7,025 nt of DNA, taken from positions 1 through 7,025 of the forward strand of contig QILY01000160.1 of assembly GCA_003232155.1 (NCBI GenBank), given 5' to 3'. Under the pieces are notes generated by a model, which was not told the origin of the DNA, ran no database searches, and saw only the letters and a list, made by a program, of their open reading frames with translations. The first letter of the stretch is position 1. Each line of letters opens with the position of its first letter. The position numbers and the translations under genes were made by a program. The stretch is from Maribacter sp. GTDB taxonomy: Bacteria; Bacteroidota; Bacteroidia; Flavobacteriales; Flavobacteriaceae. Positions 1 through 5,974 of the stretch are shown here, in pieces.

Positions 1-295
1 AGATGCATTGAAAATAATTCCATCAATCAATATCAAATTTGACCTTGTATTTATTGATGCTGAAAAAGTGAGTTATGACAGGTATTTTGAGGCGGCAATT
101 CAAAAAATACGATCTGGTGGCATAATATTATCTGACAACGTACTTTGGTCAGGCAAAGTTGTAGAACCATTGAACTCAAAAGATAAGGCTACCAAAATAT
201 TATTAGACTATAACCGAAAATTAAAAGAAGACCCTAGAATTGAAACTGTATTACTTCCTATCAGAGACGGACTTACTTTAAGTAGAGTGCTCTAA
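1..295 (+). CDS. O-methyltransferase, class I SAM-dependent (C-terminal part only)
   Basis: The gene enters from the left edge, so only about the last 97 residues are visible; members of this family are usually near 210-220 residues. The reading frame is open from base 2, and no true start is in the window. The visible part matches the caffeoyl-CoA O-methyltransferase-like family (Methyltransf_3). The segment FDLVFIDAEK carries the metal-binding Asp of the usual FIDADK motif, followed by a Tyr (YDRYF). Next come GGIILSDNVLWSGKV, whose Asp-Asn pair normally completes the divalent-metal site, and the usual C-terminal ending RDGLTLSRV. Such enzymes move a methyl group from S-adenosylmethionine to a hydroxyl, often a catechol, in the cytoplasm. 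The substrate cannot be told from this fragment. Its last 18 bases overlap the 3' end of the convergent phosphatase gene. The family call is strong; the role is open. Confidence 0.9.
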   Translation, partial: DALKIIPSINIKFDLVFIDAEKVSYDRYFEAAIQKIRSGGIILSDNVLWSGKVVEPLNSKDKATKILLDYNRKLKEDPRIETVLLPIRDGLTLSRVL

Positions 296-844
296 ATTTA
301 ATCCGAATTTAAGGGACAATTTATAAAATAACACTGCAAATAAAATTCCGACAAGCGTGCCTACTATAATGTCAATAGGGTAATGTACTCCTAAATATAT
401 ACGGCTATAAGAAAATAATAAAGGCCATAGGTAGATGATAAATATCCATCTAAATCTTTTTCTTAAAAATAATATTGCTAGAGTTGCTATACTAAAAGAA
501 GAGGCGGCATGGCCCGAGAAAAAACTATAACCTCTAGAAGTACGTACCACTCGAATAAGCGTATTGATTTCAGGGTCATTATAAGGTCGTAATCTACCTA
601 CTCCTTCCTTGACAAGAAATATGGTCAATGTCAAAAGAATTAGCATACTACTAAATGTAAGCAACTGCAAAAAAAAATCTTTTCTAGAATTTTTTCGAAA
701 AATAAGAAAAATGAGCAGTATAAAAAGAAGCGTCCAATTATTAAAATTGGTTATGGCAGACCAAAAGCCATCGTAGGTGTCAGAACCTAAACTGTTGAGG
801 TAAATAAGGGTGTCCCTATCCCACTGCAACAGTTGTTCGAGCAT
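278..844 (-). CDS. PAP2-family membrane phosphatase
   Basis: This 188-residue integral membrane protein carries all three parts of the PAP2 (type 2 phosphatidic acid phosphatase) active site. These are K79-x6-R86-P87 (KEGVGRLRP), S110-G111-H112 (FSGH), and S147-R148-x5-H154-x3-D158 (SRIYLGVHYPID). H112 would be the general acid/base and H154 the phospho-accepting nucleophile. Hydrophobic segments lie near residues 37-49, 61-78, 113-128, 132-146 and 158-175, with the catalytic motifs at the membrane surface. Family members remove phosphate from lipid substrates such as undecaprenyl pyrophosphate, phosphatidylglycerol phosphate or lipid A; the sequence does not choose between them. The start codon lies one base after the stop of the tatA-like gene (TAAcATG on the minus strand), so the two are almost certainly co-transcribed. 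The 3' end overlaps the O-methyltransferase gene by 18 bases, leaving no room for an ordinary terminator between them. Confidence 0.95.
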   Translation of the reverse strand: MLEQLLQWDRDTLIYLNSLGSDTYDGFWSAITNFNNWTLLFILLIFLIFRKNSRKDFFLQLLTFSSMLILLTLTIFLVKEGVGRLRPYNDPEINTLIRVVRTSRGYSFFSGHAASSFSIATLAILFLRKRFRWIFIIYLWPLLFSYSRIYLGVHYPIDIIVGTLVGILFAVLFYKLSLKFGLNLEHST

Positions 845-845
845 G

Positions 846-1172
846 TTATTTTCTTTTGATCACGCCCTTAATATCATCAACTGTATCTTTAACGCCTCCT
901 ATTTCTTTGGTAAGATCAGAAGTCATATTTTCTTTGACCTCGTCGATATCTTTTTTAATATCACTGACAAAACTGGTATCAATACCTTGTTTGTCAGCAC
1001 TTTTTTGAATTTCTTGTTTAATATCTTCAGTAGCGTCTTTTAATTGGCGCATACCCTTGCCCAAACCCTTGGCAATACCAGGAATTTTATCGGCCCCAAA
1101 GACCATAACCACAATAAACATGATAAAAAATATCTCGACACCACTAATGAATAAAGGTAAATGAATAAGCAT
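846..1172 (-). CDS. tatA: TatA/TatE-family twin-arginine translocase subunit
   Basis: A short protein (108 residues from this start) with TatA architecture. It has a brief N-terminus, one membrane helix at about residues 5-24 containing Glu13, the invariant Phe-Gly hinge at 25-26 followed by ADKIP, and an amphipathic helix (GIAKGLGKGMRQLKDATEDIK). A charged, heptad-like tail rich in Lys, Asp and Glu runs to the end. TatA oligomers form the size-adjustable path by which the TatBC receptor moves folded twin-arginine proteins across the inner membrane. The frame extends upstream to a TTG at 1202 and an ATG at 1199. I chose 1172 because it gives the normal short N-terminus and because a promoter-like TATATTTG (1177-1184) would lie inside the longer version. 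TatB is less likely because the hinge and short length fit TatA better. No tatC is in the window. The gene sits one base upstream of the PAP2 gene. Confidence 0.88.
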   Translation of the reverse strand: MLIHLPLFISGVEIFFIMFIVVMVFGADKIPGIAKGLGKGMRQLKDATEDIKQEIQKSADKQGIDTSFVSDIKKDIDEVKENMTSDLTKEIGGVKDTVDDIKGVIKRK

Positions 1173-1173
1173 A

Positions 1174-1197
1174 GTACAAATATAATGAAGTTTGTAC
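1174..1197. repeat. Inverted repeat GTACAAA-N10-TTTGTAC over the tatA promoter
   Basis: Perfect 7-bp arms at 1174-1180 and 1191-1197 are separated by 10 bp, giving 17 bp centre to centre. The repeat encloses most of the TATATTTG element and ends two bases before the tatA start codon. Its size and position would suit a dimeric DNA-binding regulator. In AT-rich DNA, and because one arm contains the TTTG of the promoter itself, chance is a real alternative. Confidence 0.35.
1177..1184 (-). promoter_or_regulatory. Bacteroidota -7 promoter element upstream of tatA
   Basis: The minus strand reads TATATTTG, an exact match to the Bacteroidota sigma-factor -7 consensus TAnnTTTG, with only TACT between it and the chosen tatA ATG. 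A TTTTG at 1200-1204 could serve as the -33 element, but its 15-nt spacer is shorter than usual. A start site a few bases past the motif would fall on or next to the ATG, so the transcript would have almost no leader. Confidence 0.5.
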
Positions 1198-1202
1198 ATC
1201 AA

Positions 1203-1234
1203 AAGAAAAAAGCCCTGTGAATTACAGGGCTTTT
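1203..1234 (-). terminator. Intrinsic terminator of the M1 peptidase unit
   Basis: Arms at 1208-1218 and 1224-1234 pair perfectly over 11 bp (AAAAGCCCTGT / ACAGGGCTTTT) around a 5-nt loop, with a GC-rich core. On the minus strand the hairpin runs into a T-rich tract (TTTTTTCTTTT, ending near 1203). It lies 25 nt after the peptidase stop codon and just before the tatA promoter, so it separates the two minus-strand transcription units. The A/U-rich outer pairs could also give weak termination on the plus strand, but no plus-strand gene ends here. Confidence 0.88.
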
Positions 1235-1258
1235 AAATTGAATTACTAAAAATTAATC

Positions 1259-3565
1259 TTATCCTTTAATATTCTCTTTCATTTTATCAAAATCAGATTT
1301 CTGTTCTTTCCTAGGCCAAGAATTGTTTGTTGTATCAATATCAGCTGTTTCAGCTTTTGGATCAACTATAACGCCTGTCAATTCCTTTTCAGAAGATAGT
1401 ACTATGCTTACTTCTTTATCATTTTTTCTCCATATTTCTGGCGGATAAGTGATATTCTTCTTACTACCATCTGCATACGTATACTCTACTATCAACGGCA
1501 TTGGTATTCCACCTGGTTTATCATAGGTTATCTGATAAAAATACTTAGGTTCTTTAACTGCTGATCTTTCGGCTGCAGTCATGTTATCCATCATAAACTC
1601 TTTTAACGTTTTTGAACTTTCAGAAGGTGATTTTCCTTTTAGGCTTTGGTCATAATCTTCACTACCCTCTTCGGCCAAATATACCAATGGTGGCAAATCA
1701 GCTTCAGTTAGGTTTCTCGCCTTCATATACTCCTCCATTTTCTTTGTAGGCTTATTTGATACATAATACTTTTTGATGTCTTTAACTCCTATATCCACAT
1801 AATCGGTAGTATAGAACCAAGCTCTCCAATACCAATCTAAATCAACCGCAGAAGCATCTTCCATAGTACGGAAAAAATCTTCGGGAGTTGGGTGCTTAAA
1901 CATCCAACGTTTTGAATAGGTTTTGAAAGCGTGATCAAAAAGCTCTCTTCCCATTACAGTTTCACGAAGTATATTCAATGCTGTTCCAGGTTTTCCATAC
2001 GCATTAGGCCCCAATTTGTATACATTTTCAGGGTTGGACATGATTGGGGACATAGCACTTTGGTCACCACTCATATAAGGTACTATTTTAGAAGGCGCAC
2101 CTCTTCTTGAAGGATAAGCTTTATTTGGCGCAATAGCTTCTGGGTAAATTTCACCAAATTCCTGTTCTGCCATATACTGCATAAAAGTATCTAAACCTTC
2201 ATCCATCCAGCCCCATTGACGTTCATCGGAGTTTACGATCATTGGAAAAAAATTGTGACCTACTTCATGAATAATAACACTGATCATTCCGTATTTTACA
2301 CGATCAGAATATTTTCCATCTTCAGTTGGCCTACCGTAGTTCCAACAAATCATAGGGTATTCCATTCCTTGATTTTTAGCATGTACTGAAATTGCTTTAG
2401 GATACGGATAATCAAACGAATGTTCTGAGTACGATTTTAAAGCATGTGCAACCGCTTTTGTTGAATATTCTTCCCAAAGCGGATTACCTTCTTTAGGGTA
2501 CATTGAAACAGCCATCACATCTTTATTACCTATTTTCACGGCCTGCATATCCCAAATAAACTTTCTAGATGTTGCAAAACCGTAATCACGAACATTTTCA
2601 GCTTTGAATTTCCAAGTTTTTTTCTTGTCCGAAAAGCCTTTTTCAGCTGCTTCAGCTTCGGTTTGTGTTACAATAACAACAGGCTTATCATATGATTTTT
2701 TTGCCTTATTATAACGCTTCATCATTTCTTTAGAGAAAACTTCTTTTCTATTTTGAAGTGTTCCCGTAGCATCTAATACATGATCTGCAGGCACTGTAAT
2801 GTTCACATCATAATTTCCAAAATTAAGTGCAAATTCACCATTCCCCCAAAATTGATGGTTTTGCCATCCTTCTACATCATTGTACACTGCCATTCTTGGA
2901 AAAAACTGAGCGATTACATAAGCCCTGTTACCATCTTTTGGAAATTGCTCATACCCAGAACGTGCCCTATTTACTGTATGATCTGGAATATTAAAGTTCC
3001 ATTTGATAGAAAAAGATATTTGACTTTTACTCTTTAATGGTTGTGGCAAGTCAATTCGCATCATGGTAAAATTAATCGTATAAGGCAATGCCTTACCTGA
3101 GGCATCTTTTACATGCTCTATAATGAAGCCTCCATCGAAAGGTTCATCTATATATTTACTTGCAAAAGCGCTTGCTTGCTCTGCTAAAGGAATGCCTCCC
3201 CCATTTTTAAGTTTTGCTTTAGAATCTTTTGTTCTGATATTTTGATCTAGCTGTACCCATAAAAATTCAAGGTCATCAGGTGAATTATTGGTATAGGTGA
3301 TGGTTTCTTCACCGTATATCCAGTGTTTTTTATCATCCAACTCAATATTCATCTTATAATCGGCCTGTTGTTGATAGTAATCAGGGCCAGGTGCACCAGA
3401 TGCACTACGATAGGTATTTGGCGTTGAAAACTCTTCATACAACTGCTTAAACTTACTCTGGTTGGTATGACCAGGTTCTTTTTCTTTTGGTGTCTCCTCT
3501 TGGGCAGAAACTATTGCTCCAAACAAAAACAATAGTGATGCAAAACAATACTTAACTTTATTCAT
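1259..3565 (-). CDS. Exported M1-family zinc metallopeptidase (aminopeptidase-like)
   Basis: A 768-residue protein with a Sec signal peptide (hydrophobic residues 8-20, likely cleavage before Gln22 in VSAQEE). The gluzincin site is complete: H433-E434-V-G-H437, 18 residues, then the third zinc ligand E456 (WMDEGLDTF). The substrate-binding motif that is GxMEN in classical M1 enzymes reads G400-M-E402-Y-P, keeping the Glu that contacts the substrate amino terminus. Tyr523 in NAYGKPGTALNIL is placed like the catalytic Tyr of the family. Residues about 60-300 form the N-terminal beta domain. The region from about 675 to the end looks like a beta-sandwich and includes VDPKAETADIDTTNNSWP, an ending common in this subfamily. 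The enzyme should remove N-terminal residues from peptides in the periplasm or at the outer membrane; specificity is unknown. It is the last gene of its unit, 62 nt after DUF6702, and is followed by a strong terminator. Confidence 0.95.
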   Translation of the reverse strand: MNKVKYCFASLLFLFGAIVSAQEETPKEKEPGHTNQSKFKQLYEEFSTPNTYRSASGAPGPDYYQQQADYKMNIELDDKKHWIYGEETITYTNNSPDDLEFLWVQLDQNIRTKDSKAKLKNGGGIPLAEQASAFASKYIDEPFDGGFIIEHVKDASGKALPYTINFTMMRIDLPQPLKSKSQISFSIKWNFNIPDHTVNRARSGYEQFPKDGNRAYVIAQFFPRMAVYNDVEGWQNHQFWGNGEFALNFGNYDVNITVPADHVLDATGTLQNRKEVFSKEMMKRYNKAKKSYDKPVVIVTQTEAEAAEKGFSDKKKTWKFKAENVRDYGFATSRKFIWDMQAVKIGNKDVMAVSMYPKEGNPLWEEYSTKAVAHALKSYSEHSFDYPYPKAISVHAKNQGMEYPMICWNYGRPTEDGKYSDRVKYGMISVIIHEVGHNFFPMIVNSDERQWGWMDEGLDTFMQYMAEQEFGEIYPEAIAPNKAYPSRRGAPSKIVPYMSGDQSAMSPIMSNPENVYKLGPNAYGKPGTALNILRETVMGRELFDHAFKTYSKRWMFKHPTPEDFFRTMEDASAVDLDWYWRAWFYTTDYVDIGVKDIKKYYVSNKPTKKMEEYMKARNLTEADLPPLVYLAEEGSEDYDQSLKGKSPSESSKTLKEFMMDNMTAAERSAVKEPKYFYQITYDKPGGIPMPLIVEYTYADGSKKNITYPPEIWRKNDKEVSIVLSSEKELTGVIVDPKAETADIDTTNNSWPRKEQKSDFDKMKENIKG

Positions 3566-3589
3566 TTTTATATTAATTATTAGTCTTTC

Positions 3590-3597
3590 GAAATGTA
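3590..3597 (-). promoter_or_regulatory. Possible weak promoter for the M1 peptidase
   Basis: The minus strand reads TACATTTC, one base off TAnnTTTG, 24 nt before the peptidase ATG and downstream of the DUF6702 stop. I see no convincing -33 element. It could add expression of the peptidase beyond read-through from the upstream genes. The evidence is thin. Confidence 0.25.
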
Positions 3598-3623
3598 GAG
3601 TTTTTTTTAAGAATTTGATAAGA

Positions 3624-3643
3624 AATGTTACAAGTTTAACATT
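3624..3643 (-). other. AT-rich hairpin at the 3' end of the DUF6702 gene
   Basis: Seven-base arms AATGTTA and TAACATT (3624-3630 and 3637-3643) enclose a 6-nt loop and overlap the DUF6702 stop codon. With one G-C pair per stem the hairpin is weak, and the T-run after it is interrupted. It could be a partial attenuator or an mRNA end-stabilising structure, or mean nothing. Confidence 0.25.
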
Positions 3644-4134
3644 CCTTTAGTATCTGATTTCACAAGAACAAAGCTCTTTTTTTTGCCGTTGATCTTAAAA
3701 TGAACAATATTTTGTTGTTCATCATAAAGGTCGGTAAGAACTTCATTTTTAATTTGAATAGATGTAATTGAAGACAAATCAACTTTTGGAATTTCTAAAT
3801 AAAAAATTATAACATCTGCATCATATTTTCTACCCAAAAAATCGAAAGGCTTTATCTCGCCATTGATTTCGAGAGTGAATTTTGCTCTTAAATATTTTTC
3901 AAGATATTCATCAGCTAACCTAGATTCTGTATCAGTTCCTAAATTCCCGCTAATATCATAGCGTTCTTTAAGAAGGGCTTCTAGATCATCTATAAAAACA
4001 CGAGATGTAATCTGTAGCGCATCATCTTTTTCTGCATAATTGATATTAGTAACACTTAGATAAAATTTATGTTCCGCGGAAAATGCCAAAAGGGGCAACA
4101 GCAAAATAAGGAATCCTTTTTTTAAAAACTTCAT
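3628..4134 (-). CDS. DUF6702-family exported protein
   Basis: This is a 168-residue protein with a clear signal peptide (MKFLKKGFLILLLPLLAFSA) and predicted cleavage near residue 20. The mature part begins EHKFYLSVTNI and contains SRVFIDDLEALL (44-55), an acidic helix around 68-82, FYLEIP (111-116) and LTDLYDEQQNIVHF (133-146). These are features of the DUF6702 family, known to me mainly from flavobacteria and without an assigned function. The alternating hydrophobic pattern suggests a mostly beta fold. An ATG six codons upstream at 4152 is in frame (MTKKNS...). I prefer 4134 because the signal peptide is cleaner and because a TACTTTTG promoter element ends one base before 4152. The gene lies 35-53 nt after the second paralogue and 62 nt before the M1 peptidase, which suggests a shared exported function. 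No catalytic motif is visible. Confidence 0.85.
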   Translation of the reverse strand: MKFLKKGFLILLLPLLAFSAEHKFYLSVTNINYAEKDDALQITSRVFIDDLEALLKERYDISGNLGTDTESRLADEYLEKYLRAKFTLEINGEIKPFDFLGRKYDADVIIFYLEIPKVDLSSITSIQIKNEVLTDLYDEQQNIVHFKINGKKKSFVLVKSDTKGMLNL

Positions 4135-4153
4135 ACTATTCTTTTTCGTCATT

Positions 4154-4161
4154 CAAAAGTA
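4154..4161 (-). promoter_or_regulatory. -7 promoter element before the DUF6702 gene
   Basis: The minus strand reads TACTTTTG, an exact TAnnTTTG match in the short gap after the second paralogue. A start site a few bases downstream would leave the ATG at 4152 out of the transcript and give about 12-15 nt of leader before the ATG at 4134. A TTTTG lies 14 nt upstream, closer than the normal -33 spacing, so strength is uncertain. It would be an internal promoter for DUF6702 and the M1 peptidase. Confidence 0.4.
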
Positions 4162-4187
4162 AACAAATGGTATGCCAAAATTTAATT

Positions 4188-4970
4188 TCAATCAAGGTCA
4201 TTATTCGCTCTATAAATTAGGCTTTTCTTTCGCATAAACCCCCAGATTTTTAACTGGTCATGGGTATCTACAACAGTGCTAAAAGAGGGGTCTACCTCAC
4301 AGAAGTACATGAAATCGGCAATCTTCAACTCCGGAATTTTCAAATCGCTAACAATCAATGAATCTGCATAAAATGCCCTAACCCGTTGTGTGCGAGCATA
4401 TTTTGCATTTCTTTTCACTCGGTTCTTGAGCATTCTTGTTCGGCCCGATATACCATTGAGAATAGGGTTCAGTGGCAGAAAACCTCCGCCAGTTGTCGCC
4501 TCAAACAACTCTCGTTCTGCCTTTGTAAGCGGTATTACATACGCATTCGGCAAACCTAAAGTAGAAGTGGTTACCACTGGTTCAATATTCAATATGCTTA
4601 TATCTTTCGTAATATCACCCGTTAAATTATAAGGGGTTACTATTACCTCATCCAATTGGTTCAAGGCATCTTCTAAAGGAACATATAAAGTAGGTTGATT
4701 TAATATTTCGCCAGTAACCACAATTTGTTTTTTCTTGAACTGTACAGCAGAAAATACAAGCGTATCATTAAGGTTTGTCAGGATGGCAAAAAAGCCGTTG
4801 ATATCAGTAATTGTAGCTCTTTGGGTAGTAATATTCTGAACATGGGTAGCAGCTACGTCACCATCTTTACTATATACCCTACCTTCTATCTTTTTTGAAA
4901 AAAACGATTGCGCACCTACAGCCGTTGAAATGAATATAAAACAGAACACAAGAAGGTAGTTTTTACTCAT
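4188..4970 (-). CDS. Exported carboxypeptidase-regulatory-like domain protein (paralogue 2)
   Basis: This 260-residue protein has a signal peptide (hydrophobic 5-19, likely cleavage after Ala20 in VGAQS). Residues about 28-100 form a CarboxypepD_reg-like beta-sandwich: IEGRVYSKDG at the start, RATITDINGFFAI (51-63), LVFSA (71-75) and TGEIL. The segment NQLDEVIVTP (104-113) then resembles the junction between this domain and the plug of SusC/TonB-dependent receptors, but no plug or barrel follows. The remaining 145 residues contain IPLTKAEREL (146-155), a very basic stretch about 177-198, and a C-terminal motif DLKIPELKI (209-217) followed by FCEVD. It is a tandem paralogue of the gene just upstream, sharing the N-terminal domain and C-terminal motif. 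Its ATG lies inside the upstream gene's last codons (shared ATGAGTAA), which implies translational coupling. Function is unknown; periplasmic or outer-membrane location is inferred from the signal peptide. Confidence 0.85.
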   Translation of the reverse strand: MSKNYLLVFCFIFISTAVGAQSFFSKKIEGRVYSKDGDVAATHVQNITTQRATITDINGFFAILTNLNDTLVFSAVQFKKKQIVVTGEILNQPTLYVPLEDALNQLDEVIVTPYNLTGDITKDISILNIEPVVTTSTLGLPNAYVIPLTKAERELFEATTGGGFLPLNPILNGISGRTRMLKNRVKRNAKYARTQRVRAFYADSLIVSDLKIPELKIADFMYFCEVDPSFSTVVDTHDQLKIWGFMRKKSLIYRANNDLD

Positions 4971-5706
4971 CTATATCTTCAAGAAATGTTTTGCTATGGG
5001 TAACCAAAAAATCAATTAACTGAAATTCATTGTTCTTCTTCAAAAGTGATTGCGCTGGCATTTGAGCATCACAATAGGTTAAAAAAGCTTCAATTTTATC
5101 TTGGGGCAATTTAAGGTCTTTTACAAAAAAATCATCTTCATATACTTGACGTAACACCTCACTTACTTTCAATCTAGGTCTTTCCTCAGTTTTATCTTTC
5201 TTATCTGAATTCAATAAGGCCTTAAAAATATTAACGAAATTTATACCGTCTCTCAAACCCCTTTCTGTTTGAGACAATGCTATATTTTCAACTTCAGTGG
5301 TACGGTCAATTTCATACTCATATCCTTTAAATTTCTCATTTTGCATTTCCAAAAATTCCTCTTGCTCTTCAGGGCTGACCACAACCTCATCTAATTGGGT
5401 AACTTTCTCATTGACTTCAATTACCAAACGATTTCTTTGTAAAATTTCTGTAGTAATAATTACAATTTCAATTTGATAGTTCAATGCCGAAAACACAAGT
5501 TGATCATCTACTTTGACCATAATCGCATATTCCCCATTTGCATTTGTAATAGTTGCTCTTTCTGTGGTAGTATTGATTACATTTTCATTGGGCACATTAC
5601 TATCACGGTACAATACTTTTCCCCGCAACAATTGACGACTATCATCTTGGGCATAAGAAGCAACCATAAAAAATAAAATACAAAGTATAGATAGTGTTTG
5701 TTTCAT
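4963..5706 (-). CDS. Exported carboxypeptidase-regulatory-like domain protein (paralogue 1)
   Basis: This 247-residue protein is the first gene of the minus-strand unit. Its signal peptide MKQTLSILCILFFMVASYA is probably cleaved before Gln20. A CarboxypepD_reg-like beta-sandwich follows at about 27-100 (LLRGKVLYRD, RATITNANGEYAI at 50-62, LVFSA at 70-74, TTEIL). The SusC-like junction QLDEVVVSP spans 104-112. The rest is helical and acidic (EEQEEFLEMQNEKF), then has LSQTERGL (144-151), a lysine/glutamate-rich stretch and DLKLPQDKIEAFLTYC (197-212). Blocks in the same order occur in the downstream paralogue, including the (Y/F)C(D/E) after the DLK(L/I)P motif. The middle has diverged between the two. 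The start is set by the signal peptide; no Shine-Dalgarno is seen, as is usual in this phylum. Whether it binds a partner, a cell-wall component or an outer-membrane protein is unknown. Confidence 0.87.
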   Translation of the reverse strand: MKQTLSILCILFFMVASYAQDDSRQLLRGKVLYRDSNVPNENVINTTTERATITNANGEYAIMVKVDDQLVFSALNYQIEIVIITTEILQRNRLVIEVNEKVTQLDEVVVSPEEQEEFLEMQNEKFKGYEYEIDRTTEVENIALSQTERGLRDGINFVNIFKALLNSDKKDKTEERPRLKVSEVLRQVYEDDFFVKDLKLPQDKIEAFLTYCDAQMPAQSLLKKNNEFQLIDFLVTHSKTFLEDIDE

Positions 5707-5764
5707 GTGTTATTTAGTGTTAATCTTTCAAAAATTCAATCTGTGTGATTGGGTTGGATATGTT

Positions 5765-5772
5765 CAAAAATA
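5765..5772 (-). promoter_or_regulatory. Candidate promoter of the paralogue-DUF6702-M1 unit
   Basis: The minus strand reads TATTTTTG, an exact TAnnTTTG match 58 nt before the first paralogue's ATG. It is the best match in the divergent region for that direction and would give a leader of about 50 nt. No clear TTG or TTTG lies at the usual -33 distance, and AT-rich DNA makes chance matches likely. Confidence 0.4.
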
Positions 5773-5966
5773 TAAAGAAAATATAAGTTTGGGTCTTAAA
5801 AAAACCAACATCACTAAACTTTTGTTAATTTGTAGGTTTCAATGCATTTCATATTGAACCCGTCTTGAGTTTTTGTTAAAACAATACCTTTTATCGAGTA
5901 ATACTCCCTTCATCCTATTCACGGTAGGTTTCGTCTATTATAATTAATTAAATAGATGGATAACTT

Positions 5967-5974
5967 TACTTTTG
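5967..5974 (+). promoter_or_regulatory. -7 promoter element of the repeat-protein gene
   Basis: TACTTTTG matches TAnnTTTG exactly. It lies 15 nt before an in-frame ATG at 5990 and 33 nt before the preferred ATG at 6008. No TTTG is present at the expected -33 position, where AT-rich DNA lies instead, so activity may depend on an activator or the match may be chance. Confidence 0.4.

Noticed and set aside
810..1043. Plus-strand open frame of 77 codons across the PAP2 and tatA genes
   Set aside because: It lies antisense to two well-supported genes and has no recognisable motif or promoter of its own.
846..1172. TatB instead of TatA
   Set aside because: The short N-terminus, FGADKIP hinge and short amphipathic helix fit TatA better. 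TatB usually has a longer cytoplasmic helix region and lies beside tatC, which is absent here.
2780..3037. Plus-strand open frame of 85 codons inside the M1 peptidase gene
   Set aside because: It is antisense to a conserved coding region and its Cys/His/Ile-rich translation is typical of a shadow frame.
4390..4632. Plus-strand open frame of 80 codons inside paralogue 2
   Set aside because: It is fully antisense to a signal-peptide gene that has a clear paralogue; no family features are seen.
5473..5676. Plus-strand open frame of 67 codons inside paralogue 1
   Set aside because: It is antisense to the conserved N-terminal domain of paralogue 1 and has no independent support.
4188..5706. Paralogues considered as truncated or frameshifted SusC/TonB receptors
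   Set aside because: Each has an intact frame with its own signal peptide, and both share a conserved C-terminal motif, which a random truncation would not give.
5941..5950. TAATTAATTA palindrome as an operator
   Set aside because: It is a pure A/T decamer in AT-rich intergenic DNA, its symmetry does not extend outward, and no partner site is seen.
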